DNA from: Myroides fluvii
GTDB lineage: Bacteria > Bacteroidota > Bacteroidia > Flavobacteriales > Flavobacteriaceae
DNA: 64,000 bases
Direction: 5' to 3'
NCBI RefSeq assembly: GCF_009792295.1
Contig: NZ_CP039934.1
Coordinates: 1 to 64,000 of the forward strand
Positions 23,524 to 31,545 of the stretch are shown in pieces (position 1 is the first letter of the stretch; each line of letters starts with the position of its first letter). Position numbers and translations under genes: made by a program. The notes below the pieces were generated by a model, which made no database searches, was not told the origin of the DNA, and was given only the letters and a program-made list of their open reading frames with translations.

Positions 23524-25095
23524 TTATTCTACAATGTTTGTAATTAACTTCTTATAATTATGAGGATATAGATCTGTGATATTCTTGTGGTTTATGGATT
23601 GAATATTTTCAAGAACATACTTTAACCATTGGTATGGATTAACGTCATGTTTTTTACAGTTAGCGAAAAATGTATAGGCCATAGCTGCTCTTTGCGCAGC
23701 ATCATGAGAACCAGCAAAGAGATAGTTTTTACGTCCAAGGGCTACAGGTCTAATTACATTTTCTACAAGGTTGTTGTCTATCTGTAAGTTTCCATTGTAT
23801 AAATACGCACTAAGGTTATCCCATCTTGTTTGTGAGTAAGCAAAAGCTTTACCTATTTGACTTTTAGGTAATGTAAGTTTCATCTGAGCGAACATATATT
23901 TACCCAGTTCATTGATAATAGGTAAACTCTCTTTTAGACGAAGTTCTTTGATTTGGTCAGGAGCTAAGTTTTGTTCTTTTGCTTTTTTCTCTACAGCATA
24001 TAATTTCTGTATTTCTACGAGTACATGCTGAGCCCTTATTTTATCATTGTCTAATGCTCTCTCAAATTCACGACGAGCGTGTGCCCAACAGCCAAGATGT
24101 GTAACATCTGACTTATTTCCATAGGCTTTGTACCCGCTATAACCATCAGTTTGCAGGTATCCTTTGAAGTTTTCTAATATGGGTAATGCAGCACTACTAG
24201 CACGAGTAGGACTGTAATTAAACATCACGAGTTTGGATATAGGTGCGTGATACACCCAATAATACCCAAGATGAGATTTATCTTTCTTTTTCTCATCTAA
24301 GACTTTGATGGTGGTTTCATCAACTTGAAGATAACCTTCGTTTTTGATGTCCATCACCAGCTTTTGGTATAGTGGCTTCAAAGCATCCATACTTTGAGCT
24401 GCCCAACCATCTATTGTAGAGGAAGCAATATCGATATTCTCTCTTGAAAAGCGTTGCTTTTGTCTATATAGAGGAAGATGGTCTACATATTTGTCAACCA
24501 ATATAGTTGATAGAAGTCCTTCTGAAGCTATTCCTTTATCTATAATTCGCTCTGGGAGTAATCCAATACTAATTTGGGTATCTTCTTTGTCTTTGGTCGC
24601 GTATTTATATCGGATGTAACGCTTGATTTTAAAGTAACCAGGAACATAATCTAACACATCTGTAATTTCTTTACCAATGCAGACCTTATCAGATAGATCC
24701 CCTTCTGGGTGAATTTCTATTTCTTCTACAGGTAAATGATCAGGAAGTTTCGCTCGTCCTGGATGTTTCTTCTTTTCACGAGTGTAGGTAATCTCTTGTT
24801 TGATTACTTCTTCTTGTTCCTCTAAGACTGCTTGTTCAACATCCAAAGGTAACTGAGTTTGATTAGGATCCTCAAAACGTTCTCGGCTTTGACCAAACTT
24901 CATGCGTTCAAGTAGCTTTACTCGATATTCCAGTATCGTATTTTTTTCTTCTAGTTTAGAGGTCTTTTCTTCTAACTCAGTAGCTTTCTTTTCTAACTTA
25001 GTATTTACTTTCTCTTGCTTGGAAATAGTTTTTGACTGCTGTTTTATAAGTGCCAAAAGTTCTTGTTTCGATAAGTTTTCTAAGTCTATTTCCAT
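23524..25095 (-). CDS. tnpC: IS66 transposase TnpC (copy 1)
   Basis: ATG 25095 (MEIDLENLSKQELLALIKQQ) is preferred to an upstream TTG at 25113; 523 residues. An N-terminal leucine-zipper-like coiled coil (residues 10-70) is followed by the zinc-binding-like region and the DDE catalytic domain. The catalytic Asp residues lie in YLQVDETTIKVLDEKK and YLQTDGYSGY, and the Glu in NNLVENVIRPVALGRKNY. The IS66 C-terminal domain ends in NPYQWLKYVLENI. It catalyses element transposition. The protein appears intact. Confidence 0.95.
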   Translation of the reverse strand: MEIDLENLSKQELLALIKQQSKTISKQEKVNTKLEKKATELEEKTSKLEEKNTILEYRVKLLERMKFGQSRERFEDPNQTQLPLDVEQAVLEEQEEVIKQEITYTREKKKHPGRAKLPDHLPVEEIEIHPEGDLSDKVCIGKEITDVLDYVPGYFKIKRYIRYKYATKDKEDTQISIGLLPERIIDKGIASEGLLSTILVDKYVDHLPLYRQKQRFSRENIDIASSTIDGWAAQSMDALKPLYQKLVMDIKNEGYLQVDETTIKVLDEKKKDKSHLGYYWVYHAPISKLVMFNYSPTRASSAALPILENFKGYLQTDGYSGYKAYGNKSDVTHLGCWAHARREFERALDNDKIRAQHVLVEIQKLYAVEKKAKEQNLAPDQIKELRLKESLPIINELGKYMFAQMKLTLPKSQIGKAFAYSQTRWDNLSAYLYNGNLQIDNNLVENVIRPVALGRKNYLFAGSHDAAQRAAMAYTFFANCKKHDVNPYQWLKYVLENIQSINHKNITDLYPHNYKKLITNIVE

Positions 25096-25144
25096 GAAGT
25101 AAATATACGTCAAAAGCCTTGTTTATACAAGAATTAAGACGGTT

Positions 25145-25483
25145 TTACTTCATAGAAAATCGTCTTTTTTGACTACTTTTTATCACTTGAATTCCCTCTA
25201 TCATAAGTACTAAATCACTCCAACTTATCTGTGACTTGTTATGAGATGGAAAGGCAAAAGTACCTTGTTCTAATCGCTTGTGATATAACACAAAACCTCC
25301 TGTTTCCCAGTGCAGAAGTTTCATCTGATTACCTCGACGATTGATAAAGACGTACACACTGCCATTGTGAGCTACTTGATTAAGCTCGTTTTGAACAATG
25401 CCACACAGACTATCAAAACTCTTACGCATATCACAAGCTGATTTATATAAATGGAATTGGTGACTACTACTCAGACTAAACAT
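25145..25483 (-). CDS. tnpB: IS66 accessory protein TnpB (copy 1)
   Basis: The 112-residue protein has HLYKSACDMRKSFDSLCGIV and VYVFINRRGNQMKLLHWETG, then GGFVLYHKRLEQGTFAFP, the invariant blocks of IS66 Orf2/TnpB. It is required with TnpC for transposition in the family. Its first base coincides with the last base of tnpA, so translation is coupled. Confidence 0.95.
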   Translation of the reverse strand: MFSLSSSHQFHLYKSACDMRKSFDSLCGIVQNELNQVAHNGSVYVFINRRGNQMKLLHWETGGFVLYHKRLEQGTFAFPSHNKSQISWSDLVLMIEGIQVIKSSQKRRFSMK

Positions 25484-25770
25484 TAGACAAGGTTCACTAA
25501 TGAATAGAGTTCATTTAAATCTTTCGTTTCTACACGAAGTTTCACTCCATTAGGATAGATAATATCGTATTCTTTGCTCTCAGTAATATGCTCTTTATTT
25601 ATAGTGATAAAGTTACTCGATGAATTTTGAATATTTTCATTCTTATACTTTATTACCCAATAACTAAATGTTGCTAATTTAATTCCTACGCTTTCACAGT
25701 ATCTTGATTGGGTTAATCCACTTGCTTTGTAATCCTCTACATGAGAGTACATCATTTCTTGTTTGCTCAT
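25483..25770 (-). CDS. tnpA: IS66 accessory protein TnpA (copy 1)
   Basis: The 95-residue protein (YKASGLTQSRYCESVGIKLA, TFSYWVIKY) carries the helix-turn-helix of IS66 TnpA, and the C-terminus has YPNGVKLRVETKDLNELYSL. It is the first gene of the tnpABC operon, just inside the right inverted repeat. It differs clearly from the copy 2 protein in the central linker. Confidence 0.9.
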   Translation of the reverse strand: MSKQEMMYSHVEDYKASGLTQSRYCESVGIKLATFSYWVIKYKNENIQNSSSNFITINKEHITESKEYDIIYPNGVKLRVETKDLNELYSLVNLV

Positions 25771-25841
25771 CTCTTTATTATTTGAGACAAACTTACTATC
25801 TTACATTAGGTTATGAAATATGTCGTTGCTCGGGTGGATAC

Positions 25842-26089
25842 CTTTAGACGAAACTAAAAATAGTGATACACGCAGTAATACTCGTACCACTATGTATACA
25901 AGTAGTGATACAAGTAGTGATACAAGTAGTGATACAAGTAGTGATACAAGTAGTGATACAAGTAGTGATACAAGTAGTGGTACAAGTAGCGAACAAGAAG
26001 TGGTACACATATATAAACATATAAAACAAAAAACAGATAAAGAAAAAACCCAACCCATTAAAAAAAATAAATTTTATGAGCAATTATAA
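25842..26089 (+). pseudogene. replication-initiator-like gene, 3' part with TSSD repeats
   Basis: Following the target duplication, the reading continues from the 5' part as ETKNSDTRSNTRTTMY, then seven TSSD/TSSG-type repeats, then SEQEVVHIYKHIKQKTDKEK and a lysine-rich end. The stop at 26089 overlaps the ATG of the ATPase gene (26076) by 14 nt, so translation was coupled. The MSLLGWIP start that could be read from inside the IS end is an artefact of the insertion. Confidence 0.7.
25898..25993 (+). repeat. 12-bp tandem repeat ACAAGTAGTGAT, eight units
   Basis: Units start every 12 nt from 25898. They encode Thr-Ser-Ser-Asp, a flexible, phosphate-like linker between the winged-helix domain and the basic tail of the split gene. 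The last two units vary (GGT, AGC). Confidence 0.85.
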
Positions 26090-26705
26090 ACTTCAACTCA
26101 AGGATACGTACACACTCTTAGGTCGAGAAAAAACATACAATCTCGACAAATGCCATGCTTTCATTCTTGAACGCGGAAAATCTTTTTTTGGTTATCATTT
26201 TACCATCACCCCACAGCAATATAACATTTATCACATGCTTATTGCCTACGCAATTGAAGACCAGAAAACCATGGCCCATTTTAAGCTAGACCCCAATAAA
26301 GGGCTTTTACTTATGGGCGAAGAAGGAATTGGAAAAACGGCTTATATGCGTTTAACGCAACCCTTTTTTCCATACAAAAAAAATTACGACATCAAAGTAT
26401 GCCGTCTATTGGCACAAAATTTTTCGTGCAAAGGCCATGAAATTTTCACTCCCATCTTTGCAAACAATGCCAAAAGTCTTTGCTTGGATAATTTAGGCAA
26501 AGAGTTTATCGCAAAACACTATGGCACTCCTTGCGATGTGATTTACAACATTGTTGAACATTTTTATGAACAGCGCTTTGATCATAACTATCCGAAGCTT
26601 CATATCACAACACCCCTATCTCCTGATGAATTGGAAAAAAAATACGGCAAAAGCTTCCGAAAAATGTTGAGAGAAATGTTTAATGTGATTATCTGCGAGA
26701 GGTGA
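26076..26705 (+). CDS. P-loop ATPase of a mobile element (DnaC/IstB-like)
   Basis: The 209-residue protein has a Walker A motif, GEEGIGKT (residues 81-88), and a Walker B-like KSLCLDNLGKE. The region after it (HYGTPCDVIYNIVEHFYEQR) and HITTPLSPDELEKKYG with SFRKMLREMFNVI resembles AAA ATPases that load helicase or assist replication of Bacteroidota integrative elements. In the second motif Asn follows Asp where Asp-Glu or Asp-Asp is usual. Its start overlaps the end of the split upstream gene. There is no terminator close by. Confidence 0.75.
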   Translation: MSNYKLQLKDTYTLLGREKTYNLDKCHAFILERGKSFFGYHFTITPQQYNIYHMLIAYAIEDQKTMAHFKLDPNKGLLLMGEEGIGKTAYMRLTQPFFPYKKNYDIKVCRLLAQNFSCKGHEIFTPIFANNAKSLCLDNLGKEFIAKHYGTPCDVIYNIVEHFYEQRFDHNYPKLHITTPLSPDELEKKYGKSFRKMLREMFNVIICER

Positions 26706-26775
26706 ATCTCCGATTTGCTTTTTTGTTGTTTGTTTTTTTGTTGTTCGCTTTTTTGTTTTTTTGATTGTTGTTTTT

Positions 26776-26825
26776 TTGTGTAACTCTTTCGATTAAAGAA
26801 CAAATGCCTACTCAGAAAATCTCAA
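26776..26825 (+). repeat. dispersed 45-bp element (copy)
   Basis: TAACTCTTTCGATTAAAGAA followed by CAAATGCCTACTCAGAAAAT. Confidence 0.7.
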
Positions 26826-26858
26826 CAACAACCATCTCATCATCTCACCACCCGTTAT

Positions 26859-26906
26859 TCAATTCTTTCGATTAGAGAACAATTTTGCTATTCAGAAGAT
26901 CTCAAC
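26859..26906 (+). repeat. dispersed 45-bp element (copy)
   Basis: AATTCTTTCGATTAGAGAAC followed by AATTTTGCTATTCAGAAGAT, 83 bp after the previous copy. Confidence 0.7.
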
Positions 26907-27196
26907 CCATAACAGATAAGTGATAACAGCTAACTGTTTACTAAACAAACACAAACTATAAATCTCGTTCACAAAACAAATAAAACACAGATTTTCAATT
27001 ACTTACACTTGTAATTCAGAATAAAAACACTTTATTTTACAACTCCTATTTAATTACATACTTTCATAAAAAGAAAGGATTTTACTCGTATGGCATGATG
27101 GCGGTATTGGAAACAACCGTAAGCGTAAAACAAAGTATGTAAACGTTAGGACATCTAAACCGTACGAGTTTTCTATTTTTCTAAAAACTATGGCTT

Positions 27197-27442
27197 ATGA
27201 CTACATGTACAGCCCTTCCAGCATCCCAGATGAATGATCAGCACAACTTGGCTTTATTGCACATGCTCCATGAACAAAACGCCAATTTTGCAGCTTATGC
27301 TCAAAGTATCAACGACCTGTTCTACTACTATGTACAACACTGTACAGACAACGAAGATGAACTACTACTCACCTCCACAGATATCCACAACATCCTGGAA
27401 GTAGTGACTACCTTACAACAACTGAAGGAACCGGTGGAATAG
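27197..27442 (+). CDS. small hypothetical protein of the mobile region
   Basis: The 81-residue product (from MNDQHNLALLHMLHEQNANF to ILEVVTTLQQLKEP) is acidic and helical, with no signal or membrane segment. The ATG at 27197 follows a closer ATG at 27190 in another frame that stops soon. The frame ends 10 bp before IS66 copy 2, whose target lies in repeat sequence after the stop, so it was not interrupted. No family is recognised. Confidence 0.4.
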   Translation: MTTCTALPASQMNDQHNLALLHMLHEQNANFAAYAQSINDLFYYYVQHCTDNEDELLLTSTDIHNILEVVTTLQQLKEPVE

Positions 27443-27488
27443 TTTGTTGTTCGTATGCACCCGAGCAAGTACATCTTGTGAGATCTAA

Positions 27489-29063
27489 TTATTCTTCTAC
27501 ATTATCCAGGATAAGTTTCTTGTAATTATGAGGATATAAGTCAGCGATATTCTTGTGGTTGATGGATTGAATATTTTCAAGAACATACTTTAGCCATTGA
27601 TATGGATTAATGTCATGCTTTTTGCAGTTAGCAAAAAACGTATAGGCCATAGCTGCTCTTTGTGCTGCATCATGAGAACCGGCAAAGAGATAGTTTTTAC
27701 GACCAATTGCTACAGGTCTGATTACATTTTCAACAAGATTATTGTCTATCTGCAAGTTTCCATTGTGTAAGTAATCACTTAGATTACTCCATCTTTTTTG
27801 AGAGTACGCAAAAGCTTTACCTATTCTACTTTGAGGTAAGGTAAGATTCATCTGAGCAATCATATATTTACCAAGCTTGTTGATGATTGGTAAACTTTCA
27901 TCTAGACGAAGTTCTTTGATTTGATCAGGAGCTAAGTTTTGTTCTTGAGCTTTTCTCTCTATAGCATATAACTTCTGTATTTCTACTAGTACATGCTGCG
28001 CCCTTTTTCTATCGTTATCTAAAGCTTTTTCAAATTCACGTCGAGCATGTGCCCAACAAGCAAGATGTGTAACATCTGACTTATTTCCATAGGCTTGGTA
28101 GCCGCTAAATCCATCAGTTTGCAGATATCCTTTGAAGTTTTTTAATATAGGCAGTGCAGCACTACCGCTACGAGTAGGACTGTAATTAAACATTACAAGC
28201 TTGGATATAGGTGCGTGATACACCCAATAGTAGCCAAGATGAGTTTTGTCTTTCTTTTTCTCATCTAAGACTTTGATGGTGGTTTCATCAACTTGGAGAT
28301 AACCTTCGTTTTTGATGTCCATCACCAGCTTTTGGTATAGTGGCTTTAAAGCATCCATGCTTTGAGCCGCCCAACCATCTATTGTAGAAGAAGCTATATC
28401 GATGTTTTCTCTGGAAAAGCGTTGCTTTTGTCTATAAAGAGGAAGGTGGTCAACATATTTATCTACAAGTATTGTGGATAATAATCCCTCTGAAGGGATT
28501 CCTTTATCTATAATTCGCTCAGGAAGCTCACCAATACTAATTTGAGTGTTGTCTTTACCTTTAGTAGCGTATTTATATCGGATGTAACGCTTGATTTTAA
28601 AGTAACCAGGAACATAATCTAACACATCTGTAGTTTCTTTACCAATGCAAATCATATCAGATAAATCTCCCTCAGGATGTATTTCTATTTCTTCTACGGG
28701 TAAATGATCTGGTAGTTTAGCTCGTCCTGGATGTTTCTTTTTCTCACGAGAGTAGGTAATCTCTTGTTTGATTACTTCTTCTTGTTCCTCTAAGACTGCT
28801 TGTTCAACATCTAAAGGTAATTGAGTTTGATTGGGATCCTCAAAACGTTCTCGGCTTTGACCGAACTTCATGCGCTCAAGTAGCTTTACACGATATTCCA
28901 GTTCTGTATTTTTTTCTTCTAGTTTAGAGGTCTTTTCTTCTAAGCTAATAGTTTTCTTCTCTAACTTAGTATTTACTTTTTCTTGCTTGGAAATAGTTTT
29001 TGACTGCTGTTTTATAAGTGCCAAAAGTTCTTGTTTCGATAAGTTTTCTAAGTCTATTTCCAT
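27489..29063 (-). CDS. tnpC: IS66 transposase TnpC (copy 2)
   Basis: ATG 29063, 524 residues. It has the same DDE layout as copy 1: YLQVDETTIKVLDEKK, YLQTDGFSGY and NNLVENVIRPVAIGRKNYLF. By eye it is about 92-95 percent identical to copy 1, with most changes in the coiled coil and around residues 140-180 and 350-420. It appears functional. Confidence 0.95.
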   Translation of the reverse strand: MEIDLENLSKQELLALIKQQSKTISKQEKVNTKLEKKTISLEEKTSKLEEKNTELEYRVKLLERMKFGQSRERFEDPNQTQLPLDVEQAVLEEQEEVIKQEITYSREKKKHPGRAKLPDHLPVEEIEIHPEGDLSDMICIGKETTDVLDYVPGYFKIKRYIRYKYATKGKDNTQISIGELPERIIDKGIPSEGLLSTILVDKYVDHLPLYRQKQRFSRENIDIASSTIDGWAAQSMDALKPLYQKLVMDIKNEGYLQVDETTIKVLDEKKKDKTHLGYYWVYHAPISKLVMFNYSPTRSGSAALPILKNFKGYLQTDGFSGYQAYGNKSDVTHLACWAHARREFEKALDNDRKRAQHVLVEIQKLYAIERKAQEQNLAPDQIKELRLDESLPIINKLGKYMIAQMNLTLPQSRIGKAFAYSQKRWSNLSDYLHNGNLQIDNNLVENVIRPVAIGRKNYLFAGSHDAAQRAAMAYTFFANCKKHDINPYQWLKYVLENIQSINHKNIADLYPHNYKKLILDNVEE

Positions 29064-29112
29064 GAAGTAAATATACGTCAAAAGCCTTACTTATACAAGA
29101 ATTAAGGCTGTT

Positions 29113-29451
29113 TTATCTCATGGAAAACCGCCTTTTTTGACTACTTTTTATCACTTGTATTCCTTCAATCATAAGTACCAAATCACTCCAACTGATTTGA
29201 GTCCGATTATGAATAGGAAAAGCAAAAGTACCTTGTTCTAATCGCTTGTGATATAACACAAAACCACCTGTTTCCCAGTGTAAGAGTTTCATCTGATTAC
29301 ATCGACGATTAATAAACACGTAGACACTTCCATTATGAGCGACTTGATTAAGCTCGTTTTGAACAAGACCACATAGACTATCGAAACTCTTGCGCATATC
29401 ACAAGCTGATTTATACAAGTAGAATTGATGACTACTACTCAGACTAAACAT
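29113..29451 (-). CDS. tnpB: IS66 accessory protein TnpB (copy 2)
   Basis: The 112-residue protein is nearly identical to copy 1. One notable change is RRCNQMKLLHW, where copy 1 and the family have RRGNQMKLLHW. The start shares one base with the tnpA stop. Confidence 0.95.
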   Translation of the reverse strand: MFSLSSSHQFYLYKSACDMRKSFDSLCGLVQNELNQVAHNGSVYVFINRRCNQMKLLHWETGGFVLYHKRLEQGTFAFPIHNRTQISWSDLVLMIEGIQVIKSSQKRRFSMR

Positions 29452-29738
29452 TACACAAGGTTTACTAATGAATAGAGTTCACTTAAGTCTTTTGTTTCTA
29501 CATGAAGTTTCACTCCATTAGGGTATACAATTTCGTATTCTTTACCTTCTGTTTTAGGTGTTTTACCTATTGCTATAAAGTTACTTGAGCATTCTCGCTC
29601 TGTTTCACTCTTAAACTTTACTACCCAATAACTAAATGTCGCTAACTTAATTCCAACACTTTCACAATACTTGGATTGTGTTAATCCACTTATTTGCCAA
29701 TCCTCTACATGAGAGTACATAATTTCTTGTTTGCTCAT
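29451..29738 (-). CDS. tnpA: IS66 accessory protein TnpA (copy 2)
   Basis: The 95-residue protein (WQISGLTQSKYCESVGIKLA, TFSYWVVKF) shares the helix-turn-helix and the YPNGVKLHVETKDLSELYSL end with copy 1. Residues 40-62 are much more diverged than TnpB or TnpC. Confidence 0.9.
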   Translation of the reverse strand: MSKQEIMYSHVEDWQISGLTQSKYCESVGIKLATFSYWVVKFKSETERECSSNFIAIGKTPKTEGKEYEIVYPNGVKLHVETKDLSELYSLVNLV

Positions 29739-29817
29739 CTCTTTATTATTTAAAGCAAACTTACTTCCTTACATTATATTATGAAACATGCACTTGCTGG
29801 GGTGCATACTGTTGTTC

Positions 29818-29998
29818 GTTGTTCGTTGTTTGTCGTTCGTTGTTTGTCAATCAACCATCAACCATCAACAATCAACAATCAACCATCAACAATCAACAAT
29901 CAACCATCAACAATCAACCCTCAATTCTTTCGATTAGCGAACAAATGTCTACTCAGAAAACCCAAACCGTTAACCGTTAACCGTTAACCGTTAACCGT
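29818..29998. repeat. period-7 repeat arrays and a dispersed 45-bp element
   Basis: After the IS come TTGTTCG words. An array of AACAATC/AACCATC heptamers follows (about 29856-29922), then a copy of the 45-bp element (29922-29970), then CCGTTAA heptamers to 29998. It is non-coding. Confidence 0.8.
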
Positions 29999-30014
29999 TC
30001 ACCGATAAGTAAAC

Positions 30015-30049
30015 AAAAAAAGGATTGTTCGCTGAACAATCCTTTTTTT
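30015..30049 (-). terminator. terminator of the polysaccharide operon
   Basis: AAAAAAAGGATTGTTC pairs with GAACAATCCTTTTTT across 3-4 nt, 18 nt beyond the stop of the last gene of the operon, and has T-tracts on both strands. Confidence 0.85.
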
Positions 30050-30066
30050 GTTATTTATATTTTCTA

Positions 30067-30543
30067 CTAAAATACTTCCGATTTCCAAACCACTTGTCCT
30101 GGTTTTAATGTTTGTAAGGCCGTGACACGAGCAAATCCTGCTACATATGATGCAGGATACGTACATACAAAATCTTCTATAATCGCATCGTGATCGATTG
30201 TTACATTGGCATTGATGATACAATGTTTCCCTACTTTCGCATTGGCTTGTACTACAGCATTAGCTAATACCACTGTGCCTTCTCCAATTTCAGCAGAAGG
30301 GGATACATAAGCCGTTGGGTGAATAACTGTATCAAAGGCATGTTTTACTTCCGTAGAGATTCTTTGGCGTACTTCATTATTTCCAATACCAATAATTACT
30401 TTGGCTTCTGGTTCATAATCTGCACGATACGGATTACTTGTGTCATCAAAATAAGCTACCTCAATTGCTTGATTAATCTGATAGATTGTATCTTCTACAA
30501 CCTTACCATGGCCTCCTTTTCCGTAAATCATTATCTTTTTCAT
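30067..30543 (-). CDS. NeuD/PglD-type sugar acetyltransferase, short form
   Basis: The 158-residue protein has the N-terminal PglD-like Rossmann part (MKKIMIYGKGGHGKVVEDTI). Left-handed beta-helix hexapeptide repeats follow (SAEIGEGTVVLANAVVQANA, KVGKHCIINANVTIDHDAII), with the catalytic-type His in DHDAIIED. The end (YVAGFARVTALQTLKPGQVV) is shorter than the usual 200-220 residues, so one or two helix turns are missing. It is the last gene of the minus-strand operon, 33 nt after the initiating transferase. The usual aminotransferase partner is absent, so its acceptor is uncertain. Confidence 0.75.
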   Translation of the reverse strand: MKKIMIYGKGGHGKVVEDTIYQINQAIEVAYFDDTSNPYRADYEPEAKVIIGIGNNEVRQRISTEVKHAFDTVIHPTAYVSPSAEIGEGTVVLANAVVQANAKVGKHCIINANVTIDHDAIIEDFVCTYPASYVAGFARVTALQTLKPGQVVWKSEVF

Positions 30544-30576
30544 CTGTATCTGCTTATTTAAAAATAAAAGACTTCG

Positions 30577-31542
30577 CTAGTTTTTAGGCTCTACATATTT
30601 GTGAATGATATTGCGCTTCAATAGTAAATATCCACCGCTTAATACCACTAAAATTCCAATACTTACTCCTATCTGTACCGTTGTTGATTCTTGCGTTAAT
30701 GAAATTACGGAAGTACCGATTAGATATTGAATAACTCCATAAGCAAAAGCAACATATAACTTATTGATGCCCGCTTCATTACTCAAATATTGGTATAAGT
30801 GAGAACGATGCGCCTGAAAGATATTTTCTTTTTTTAGTAATCGTCTAACGATAGTCCAAACGGTATCGATACCATAAACCACTAAGAAGAGAATATAAAT
30901 AAAATTTCCAGTAGTAATAATCAGCTGCCCTAACAAGAATACCACAATAAAGGCCATACAAACACTTCCTACATCACCTGCAAAAGCTTTTGCCTTATTT
31001 CTAAAGTTAAAGAATGCAAATACTGCAGCACCTAGCATAACAAACATAATTAGGTTTTCATCTACAAAGTGTACATCGGTATTTACCAAAGCTAACAAAG
31101 CCAATACAACCATGCTATACCAAGCGGTAATTCCGTTGATACCGTCCATGAAGTTATAGGCGTTGATTGTTCCTATTACGCCAATTAACGCAGGTAGAAT
31201 CCACATCCATGACAGCGAAAATAAATCCCATTGATAAAACATCAAGAGCACCGAAATCAAATGAATCAGCAGGCGTATTTTATTGGATAGGGTAAAAATA
31301 TCATCTAAAAAACTAATAATCGTAATAGCGGTTAATCCCAAAAAGAAGTACGGATACGCAAACCCCGAATAGATAAAGAAGGCTAAAGCTCCGAAGTAAA
31401 AAACTACGCCCCCTCCTCTTAAGGTAATTTGGGTATGCGAGCTTCGCTCATTGGGTTTATCTATAATGTTGTACTTATCTGCAATTTTAAAGTACACTAA
31501 TTCGGCAATAAATAGTATTGCTACTAGTAGAATGTATTCCAT
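30577..31542 (-). CDS. initiating glycosyl-phosphate transferase, MraY/WecA family
   Basis: The 321-residue polytopic membrane protein transfers a sugar-1-phosphate (usually GlcNAc-, GalNAc- or QuiNAc-type) to undecaprenyl phosphate. The family motifs are DKPNERSSHT near residue 30, the metal-binding Asp pair in FLDDIFTL, NAYNFMDGINGIT, FAGDVGS, and HRSHLYQ in the cytoplasmic loop that selects the substrate. About ten membrane segments are visible. No PglC/WcaJ-type alternative is present, so it probably starts the repeat unit of this locus. Confidence 0.9.
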   Translation of the reverse strand: MEYILLVAILFIAELVYFKIADKYNIIDKPNERSSHTQITLRGGGVVFYFGALAFFIYSGFAYPYFFLGLTAITIISFLDDIFTLSNKIRLLIHLISVLLMFYQWDLFSLSWMWILPALIGVIGTINAYNFMDGINGITAWYSMVVLALLALVNTDVHFVDENLIMFVMLGAAVFAFFNFRNKAKAFAGDVGSVCMAFIVVFLLGQLIITTGNFIYILFLVVYGIDTVWTIVRRLLKKENIFQAHRSHLYQYLSNEAGINKLYVAFAYGVIQYLIGTSVISLTQESTTVQIGVSIGILVVLSGGYLLLKRNIIHKYVEPKN

Positions 31543-31545
31543 TTT

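Larger units (their letters stand above)
23485..25841 (-). mobile_element. IS66-family insertion sequence, copy 1 (2357 bp)
   Basis: The ends are imperfect inverted repeats: GTATGCACCCGAGCAAGTAC on the left, and GTATCCACCCGAGCAACGAC as the reverse complement of the right end. It is flanked by the perfect 8-bp target duplication CTTTAGAC (23477-23484 and 25842-25849), the length typical of IS66. Inside are tnpA, tnpB and tnpC, all intact and read on the minus strand. It interrupts a replication-like gene. It has exactly the same length as copy 2 (27453-29809). Confidence 0.95.
26706..27196. other. intergenic region with two copies of the dispersed 45-bp element
   Basis: It starts with a T-rich TTTTTTGTTG tract. 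It then has copies of the dispersed element at 26776-26825 and 26859-26906, separated by CATCTCATCATCTCACC. From 27060 a GC-richer stretch has ACTCGTATGG (27075-27084) and CCGTACGAGT (27161-27170) as near-perfect inverted words about 75 nt apart, just before the small gene at 27197. No gene is supported. Confidence 0.55.
27453..29809 (-). mobile_element. IS66-family insertion sequence, copy 2 (2357 bp)
   Basis: The left end GTATGCACCCGAGCAAGTAC matches the reverse complement of the right end, GTATGCACCCCAGCAAGTGC. The flanks are the perfect 8-bp duplication TGTTGTTC (27445-27452 and 29810-29817), inside T/G-rich repeat sequence. tnpA, tnpB and tnpC are intact on the minus strand. Its sequence differs from copy 1 at many positions, so the two are separate arrivals or old relatives and not a fresh duplication. 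Confidence 0.95.

Noticed and set aside
25801..26083. Minus-strand frames with repeated LLVS or TTCI peptides
   Set aside because: Shadows of the 12-bp repeat that encodes TSSD on the + strand.
25820..26089. Separate gene starting MSLLGWIP at the IS66 right end
   Set aside because: The start lies in the IS terminus; homologous sense begins at the target duplication and is the continuation of the gene at 23194.
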